From Humulus lupulus (Eukaryota > Streptophyta > Magnoliopsida > Rosales > Cannabaceae): a stretch of DNA of 64,000 nucleotides. The stretch is taken from assembly GCF_963169125.1 (NCBI RefSeq), contig NC_084798.1:170219980-170283979 (forward strand), read 5' to 3'. Every line of letters begins with the position of its first letter. Position 1 is the first letter of the stretch. The notes under the pieces are model-generated. The model worked only from the letters and a program-made list of their open reading frames with translations. It did no database searches and had not been told where the DNA came from. Below are positions 58,204 to 64,000 of this stretch, piece after piece. The position numbers and the translations under genes were made by a program.

Positions 58204-58526
58204 AAAATTATATTGATAATTATGTGAAATTAATTTTTATTGAAAGTTAATTTAATCATATTTAATTTTGTGGTATAATTTTATACTACATAAAATAATA
58301 TGATAAAGGCCCAACAAATAGTATTTTATAGAGATAAAATACTACATGGCCCAAAGCCCTGTAGTTGGCGCCAACGACAGTCTAAATGGATTGTGGCCTA
58401 CACATAGGCCCAATGTGATTAGGGCTAGATCTTATTACTATTGTTATATTAATAGAATATAACATCAAGAAAAAAAAAAAGGACAACAGATGCATTTAAC
58501 GTTATTTTGCAAAGAGAGAAAAATAG

Positions 58527-58531
58527 AGAAC
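58527..58531. repeat. Target-site duplication AGAAC (partner 60897-60901)
   Basis: An exact 5-bp repeat around the solo LTR. Confidence 0.9.
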
Positions 58532-60896
58532 TGTAACGACTCGAATTTACTGTTAAGGCTAAGTTCCTGGATTACTGTGCCTGGAAAGCATAATGGGATA
58601 TATGTTGAATTAATTGATTAAATGTGTGACTATGTGGCACATATGATTTATATGATGGTATGGATTTAAATGCATGTTTATGTGTATTAAATATGCATGT
58701 GGGCCCGTTCTTGATAGTAAGGGCATATTTGTAATATTGGTCCGTTGCGGGCATAAATGTGATTATATGTGTGTAAATGATTGAGACCACATTATTATGT
58801 GGATATATTTGCAGTATACGGGTTGAGGCGATCCTAGTGAGCGGATTAGCGAAAAAGTCACAACGGGGTTTAATACCCGGCTCAGGGTGAGCCTAAGGGT
58901 ATTTTGGGAAGTTTAGCATATACTTGGGACTTATTGAATAACGAGTAAAGTACTGGGTGATTAAATGGGCATGTCGGGATTAATTGGGAATTGGTAGGAT
59001 GACTCGAGGAATTAGCGAGAATCAGAATTAATGACTATTTTTCCCTTAACGAGCAACTAGGAGGCTGGGTTAAGATAAGGGGAAATTTGGTCCTTTTTAA
59101 TTAAGAGATATACTCAGCTGATCCTAGGAAGTAACCAGAGTTACCAGAAATTTCTCAAACTTCTAGCACTCTCTCTCTCCCCCTCTCACTCATGTATTCT
59201 CTCTCTCCCTCTCACTCACGTATTCTCTCTCTCCCTCTCTTGTCTTTGAAACTAAGAGGATTTTGAAGAGGAAAAGCTTGGTTTAAGCTGGGAAAAAGGT
59301 ATGGGAATTGAAGCTTAGGGGTTGAAGAATCAAGCTAGGACAACCAAGTAATTGCTAAGGATTAAAGCTTTAAACTGAGGTAAGGATTCTGTCTAGTTTC
59401 TACTGGGAATTCAGGATTATGAGGATGGGTTTGACTAGGTTTTTGAGTGATGATTGATTGTTGATTTGGGGTGGTAATTTCAGTGGGATTTTGAGTGTTT
59501 TTATGCCTAAGCTATGTGGTTAAGAGTCCTAGACTTGATTCTGGGTTTTGGCTGAAAGTCTCAAGGGTTATTTATTGATTTGAGCTGGGAAAACGTTGGA
59601 GAAACCCAGGAATTTCTAGGTTCACAAGTCTGCGTCACGTCCCAGTTCATGGGTGCCACGGACCGCGTGTCCCAGAAGGCCCTGAGGGCATGTTGACTAG
59701 AGGGCGCACCGCGACCCTAGGGGGAAAGTTGCAGCCCGCCTCCCCCTGGAGCATGAGGCAGGCGACTCTAACTTGAGGCGTGCCGCCACCCTCAGGGCCA
59801 GGTCGCGGCCCGCCTGGGCATCCATGGCCTAGGTTGGTTTTTAGGCTAAGGAGGCTCAGGGATTTTAACCTAAGCACTTGGGATGAATTCTACTACCCGG
59901 TTTAGTAGAATTCGAGGTCTCGGAGGCTAGTATTTGTTTCCAAAGCTTTTAATTGGTTTCAGATTTTAATGGTTATCTACTATCGCATTGAGAGTAGGTT
60001 ATACTGCAAGAGCTCAGGATTAGGGATCGTACTCGGGGCTGTCATATGCTAGCTGCTTGGGACCTGAGGTAAGAAAACTGCACCCGAGTTGTGATTGGGG
60101 CTTAAATCCCTTACATGAATATATTATGAATATGAGCATATTTGTAACTGAGAATGTCTGGATGGGCATGCCTATATACGCTACCATTGATTACTTGCTA
60201 TGTATTGTGTATTTGTGAATATATATGTTTGCAGGCTGGCCTAAGGGTGCCGAGGTCGGCTAAGAGGCCAGGGAATTCGGCCTAAGGGCGTCGATCCTGG
60301 ATATTTTACCATAAACAGAAGTGTGGTTCACACTTAATCGTTATTATTGATTAATGAGTTTAGTTTACTTGTTTGACTGAGTTGAATAATATTGATGGTT
60401 GGTTATTTATATCCTATTGTTAATTGAGTTTGATGATTTATATTTACTACTTTTATATTGTTGCCTTGTTGTGCATGTTGGTTCACGTTTTCTTGCTCAG
60501 CCTTAGCTCACGGGTGCTATGTGGTGTAGGTAAGGGAAGTGATAGTTGAACCAACCATGAGTTGGAGAGCTTTAGGGGCGGTGTGTACATATGCAGCCTG
60601 CTTGATCACCATGGTTGGGATATCTTGGGAGGAACTAGGGTCAAACCTTGATTTGCCGCTTAAGACGACTAAATTGTATTCTATTTGTCTTTTACAAGTC
60701 TGTAAACTGATTTTGGGGATCCTGTGTATAAACTTAATATTTTAATGAAAAATAATCATTTTGTTGACCAAATCTTTTAATACTTGACCTTGACTTAGTC
60801 TTCAATTACACGTTTTATGTTTGAATGACTTGCTTAGCAAGTTAAGCACTATTTTAAACACAAAGTGTAATGATCTTGGTTATCCAGGGCGTTATA
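58532..60896 (+). mobile_element. Solo LTR, 2365 bp, TGTAACGACTCG family
   Basis: TGTAACGACTCG to CCAGGGCGTTATA with AGAAC on both sides. The last bases are TATA where CGTTACA is expected, a C-to-T change in the terminal CA. Internal landmarks match the solo LTR at 42514 (GTGTGCCTGGA, GAGGTAAGAAAAC, GTGGTGTAGGTAAGGG). It carries a CT-rich repeat CTCTCTCTCCCTCTCACTCA x2-3 near 59168-59236. No coding content. Confidence 0.9.
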
Positions 60897-61265
60897 AGAA
60901 CTTTGTTCTCTCTGAATCGTGAGAAGAACACTCTCTCATGTGTTGAGATTGAAAAGTGTTTTCTTGTGTATCCTACCAAATAACATAGACATCCACCTGT
61001 CTCATTCTCTTTGTGTGAGTCATAGTATGGAAGATGGTGGGTTAGGAGGGTAAGACGTTATTTGATCTACACGTGTTCTACATCTAGAAAATGTATCTGT
61101 AAGTTTCTATTTTATTTAGATTCATGCACATGAGAAAGATCTCATTCTAGTTATGTTTCCTATAGTGATTCGTTCTTATGCTTTAATAATTGTCATTGTC
61201 GCATTAAAATGTTATCGCATGCTTCTGCTGCATTGTCAATCACGTGATAAAAAACCAACATACAA

Positions 61266-61476
61266 GACCTAATGTTTGTTATGAAGTAGGGATGATCAAT
61301 CGTTATCAATACAATATTGGATAGTAAAGAATATTCTTATGTATATTAGGAGAACGAGACAATATGTGTTGGTTTATCTAGGAGCTGAATTATAGAATCT
61401 AATTTTCACTTAGACAGAGATAGTCAAAAGTCAACTTTTGGGTTAGTGTTCACATTTGGTGAGGGAGTTGTGGTCT
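61266..61476 (+). pseudogene. pol: Copia D, right piece (RNase H region)
   Basis: Continues D after element E: NVCYEVGMINRYQYN, then shifted frames with ILMYIRRTRQYVLVYLG-like and SGLVFTFGEGVVV. Copia similarity ends near 61476, at GTGGTCTCGAGC, so the element is truncated. Confidence 0.75.
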
Positions 61477-64000
61477 CGAGCTCGGATGTCGTGGGTGCCA
61501 CCGAGGAGGGGAGAAGGGTGGTGGGAAGGGGGCATGTTGAGGTCTGAAACTATTTCATTGTAGCAAAAGGGAAGGGGTGGGTTGGGGAAGAAACTAAGGT
61601 GACCTAATGAGTATTGAGGGCATTTTTGTCTAATAGGGTTATTTTATGGAGAAACATTAATCAAGGGTTATGTTTAATAATTGTTAAAGTAGTGGGGTTA
61701 AACCATGGAGTTTCCCTATACAAAATCATATAATAATAATAATAATAATATATAAGATAAATATATATAGGAAGAGAAGAAGAAAGGGCTTACCGCAGGC
61801 GTGTACGAATCAAAATAAAATATGTGAAGCTTGAATGGTTACCTCATCCATATGAGTGGGATGCTTAGTCTCTTAGTCTACAAAATAATATATAAGAGAT
61901 TTTAGAGAGAGCAAATCACGATATAATAACCTCTTCACTTCTATTATATGAATAAGAGAGTAGTGACTATTTACCCAATTCGGCCTTCACTCAAAACTTA
62001 AGTCTAAATTCATGTTAATTCGACTATGTTGAGTGTTGAGTGTAGATAAATGGGTTGTGAAATAGGATAATACTGCAACAAAAAAGCTTATATTTTTTCT
62101 ATATAAAAAGTGCATAGATAACGGAAATTCTTGTTTTTAACGGTTTTTTTTATTAGTTTTAACGAAATATTCTAAATATCTTCAAAACTAGTTAGAAAGA
62201 GATATTTATGAATGATATTAATATAAATTAAAATATTATACTATAAATTCAATTTCAAATTTTATAAAAAATTATCATTATAATACAAGACTAAATATTT
62301 AATAATTATATTATTATAAATTTAAATGTTATAAAATAGTATTATGATAATAATATATAATCCTAATTTTTTGTTAATTATATTAATATGAAATCAAATA
62401 TTATAAAATATTATTATGGTAACAATATTTAATACAAGACTATATATTTAATACTTATATTAATATAAATTTAAATATTATAAAATATCCTTATTATAAT
62501 AATAATATATAATACATAATCTTGATTTTTATTCAAAAAATTATCATTTATGTTTAAAAATTATATTATTTGTACACATACGATACTTATATATAATGTA
62601 TTTATAATATTTATTATTATTTAATATGAATATATATTTATATAAGATAGACTAAATAATAAAAAAGGGAACACAATTACTTTTTAAATATAATAATAAT
62701 ATTTTATAACATTTGAATTTATATATTTTTTAGTTTAGTTTTTCATTTAATATGTTTATGTCATTCTTTTATATATAATATTATTTATTTATTTAAAATT
62801 TATATGATAATTATATAATTTTAATAAAAATAATTCATAAATTCTATAAATAAAATTAAGCAAACGTACATTGTATGTTGATTGTATCTAGTATAAACAT
62901 AAATATAAGTATAATCAGATAATATCTCAAATTATAATTCAAATTGAATTTTGATATTATAAACTTAAAAAAAGACCTAAACAGATTTTATCTCAAATTT
63001 TAAATTTAAATTTGAATTTAAAATAATGATAATATTTGATATCAAACCTAAGATAACTATTTCTTCCCAAAATTTTAAGATAATTAAATTCTTATCAAAT
63101 TAGATTTTTTTATAGAGATAAATTGGATTACAAATACTAATGTAATAATCTCTTGATTTATTTAATAAACTCTTTGTAATAAATAAAGGAATCCAAAACA
63201 TAAAATTAATATAATTGCTATAATATTAATGTTAATGGACGATTTCAAATTAATAAAATGTTATAAATTTAGTAGACAGTAATTTTAATATTTTAAAGTT
63301 GACATTTTTTGCTTAACAAACCTATCATATTACCATTCGTCTGTGGTTTGAGATGTACACGAATTTGTTCACAAAACATGGACCACCAACCTCAATCAAA
63401 TATAGATACTTACACACAAGAAATATATCCTCTATGGATCTTTGAAAAGTGTGGTCCATACACATTGACATTGAGGAATACAAATCTTGATTCCCAAAAC
63501 AACTCCACGTAAAGACCTAGAATGCTAGCAATCACACATATCTGAATCGGTTATTTTCCATCACACACTATCTTTTAAACTGTTTTTTTTTTTGTTACCC
63601 TCTAAATAGATAAGAAATATGTTGTACATATTTTCATCATTTTCTTAATAGATCAATATTTGGTATGACTTCTTTATTTTCTTTGTAAATTTTAGCTGTA
63701 CGTATGCCTCTCCCATGTGGCCAAATAGAATGTTTTAGTTGAAAATGAAGCTACAATCGGCATATGAATCAAAATTTTATAAAACTTTAATCAAGAAGCA
63801 AGTCGAAACAACCATGTCACAAATACAATAAAATAAAATAGTATTAATTCTATTGTAGCAGATATTATATTATACAAAAGTTATGATTCTACTGATTCAC
63901 TCCATCTAAAGTTTTGCGTTTTCCATATGTGTTAGTATATCTAAGGAATGCACAAGCAAGTGCATACTGCATATAGTAAGATTTTTAATATATATAATAA
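61477..64000. other. Intergenic AT-rich DNA without recognised features
   Basis: A short G-rich stretch (61477-61640) with no coding pattern, an (AAT)n tract at about 61731-61751, then very AT-rich sequence (62100-63300) with many AT/ATA runs. No ORF with a recognisable domain, no TG..CA element with duplications, and no tRNA-like clover that I can see. It may be old decayed repeats or a gene-flanking region. Confidence 0.6.

Larger units (their letters stand above)
48188..61260 (+). mobile_element. Full-length Ty1/copia element E with three nested insertions
   Basis: The LTRs at 48188-49886 and 56610-61260 share start (TGTTGAGATT/TGTTGGGATT) and end (AAAACCAACA). There are exact TACAA flanks, a primer site, a long leader, gag remnant, protease, integrase, RT and RNase H in the copia order (integrase before RT), and a polypurine tract. 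Insertions: solo LTR 53393-54201, MITE 57785-58203, solo LTR 58532-60896. Pol has many stops and frameshifts. Removing the nested pieces leaves an element of about 9.5 kb. Confidence 0.93.
56610..61260 (+). mobile_element. Copia E 3' LTR, enlarged by a MITE and a solo LTR
   Basis: 4651 bp including the 419-bp MITE plus 8-bp duplication and the 2365-bp solo LTR plus 5-bp duplication, leaving about 1854 bp of LTR. Ends AAAACCAACA at 61260, then TACAA. Confidence 0.92.

Noticed and set aside
61477..64000. Possible host gene at the right end
   Set aside because: Only a 67-codon ORF near 63309 and AT-rich sequence; no exon-like series, domain or promoter pattern.

Overview
This is plant nuclear DNA made almost entirely of nested LTR retrotransposons. 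I find no convincing host gene, tRNA, rRNA or CRISPR array. Ty3/gypsy elements of the Tat and Tekay/chromovirus type, Ty1/copia elements with 1.7-2.1 kb LTRs, Met-tRNA primer sites and MITEs point to a seed plant. The large LTR families starting TGTAACGACCC resemble ones I associate with Cannabaceae and other Rosales, but that is a low-confidence impression.

Layout. 1-13471 is the 3' part of a GC-rich Tat-lineage gypsy element. It holds the protease end, RT, two RNase H domains and integrase on the + strand, a 13-unit hairpin-rich tandem array, a decayed multi-exon gene on the opposite strand with a Transposase_28-like domain and coiled coils, and the 3' LTR. A 3.8 kb solo LTR interrupts one exon of the antisense gene. 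The Tat element sits in a copia LTR (13472-15501, itself split by a solo LTR at 13639-15183). That LTR sits in the chromodomain end of another gypsy element, whose LTR remnant is an expanded (GGTAGT)n/(TAG)n tract (15696-16392). From 16393 to 47590 the base layer is a + strand copia element, here called C. C is broken by a Tekay solo LTR (16515-20190), a head-to-head pair of related copia elements A (-) and B (+) at 20574-42071, and a solo LTR (42514-44707). Element A carries a full-length 13.2 kb Tekay element (24172-37415, - strand). From 47591, copia D is the host of full-length copia E (48188-61260), which carries a solo LTR in its integrase and a MITE plus another solo LTR in its 3' LTR. 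61477-64000 is AT-rich DNA without recognisable content.

Eight insertions have exact flanking 5-bp duplications that I read directly: GGCTA, TTCTC, CAAGG, ATAGC, TGTTC, TACAA, AGTAT and AGAAC. One MITE has an 8-bp duplication. These give the boundaries and much of the insertion order. All pol genes carry stops or frameshifts, so no autonomous copy is present.

The items most worth a second look are the antisense spliced gene in the Tat element, whose exons join in phase across three introns; the 60-bp two-hairpin array between the two convergent genes; an intact 184-codon ORF in the Tekay leader; and the head-to-head copia pair. None is clearly a new system. The antisense gene belongs to a known class of extra ORFs in Tat elements, while its structure here is worth testing.
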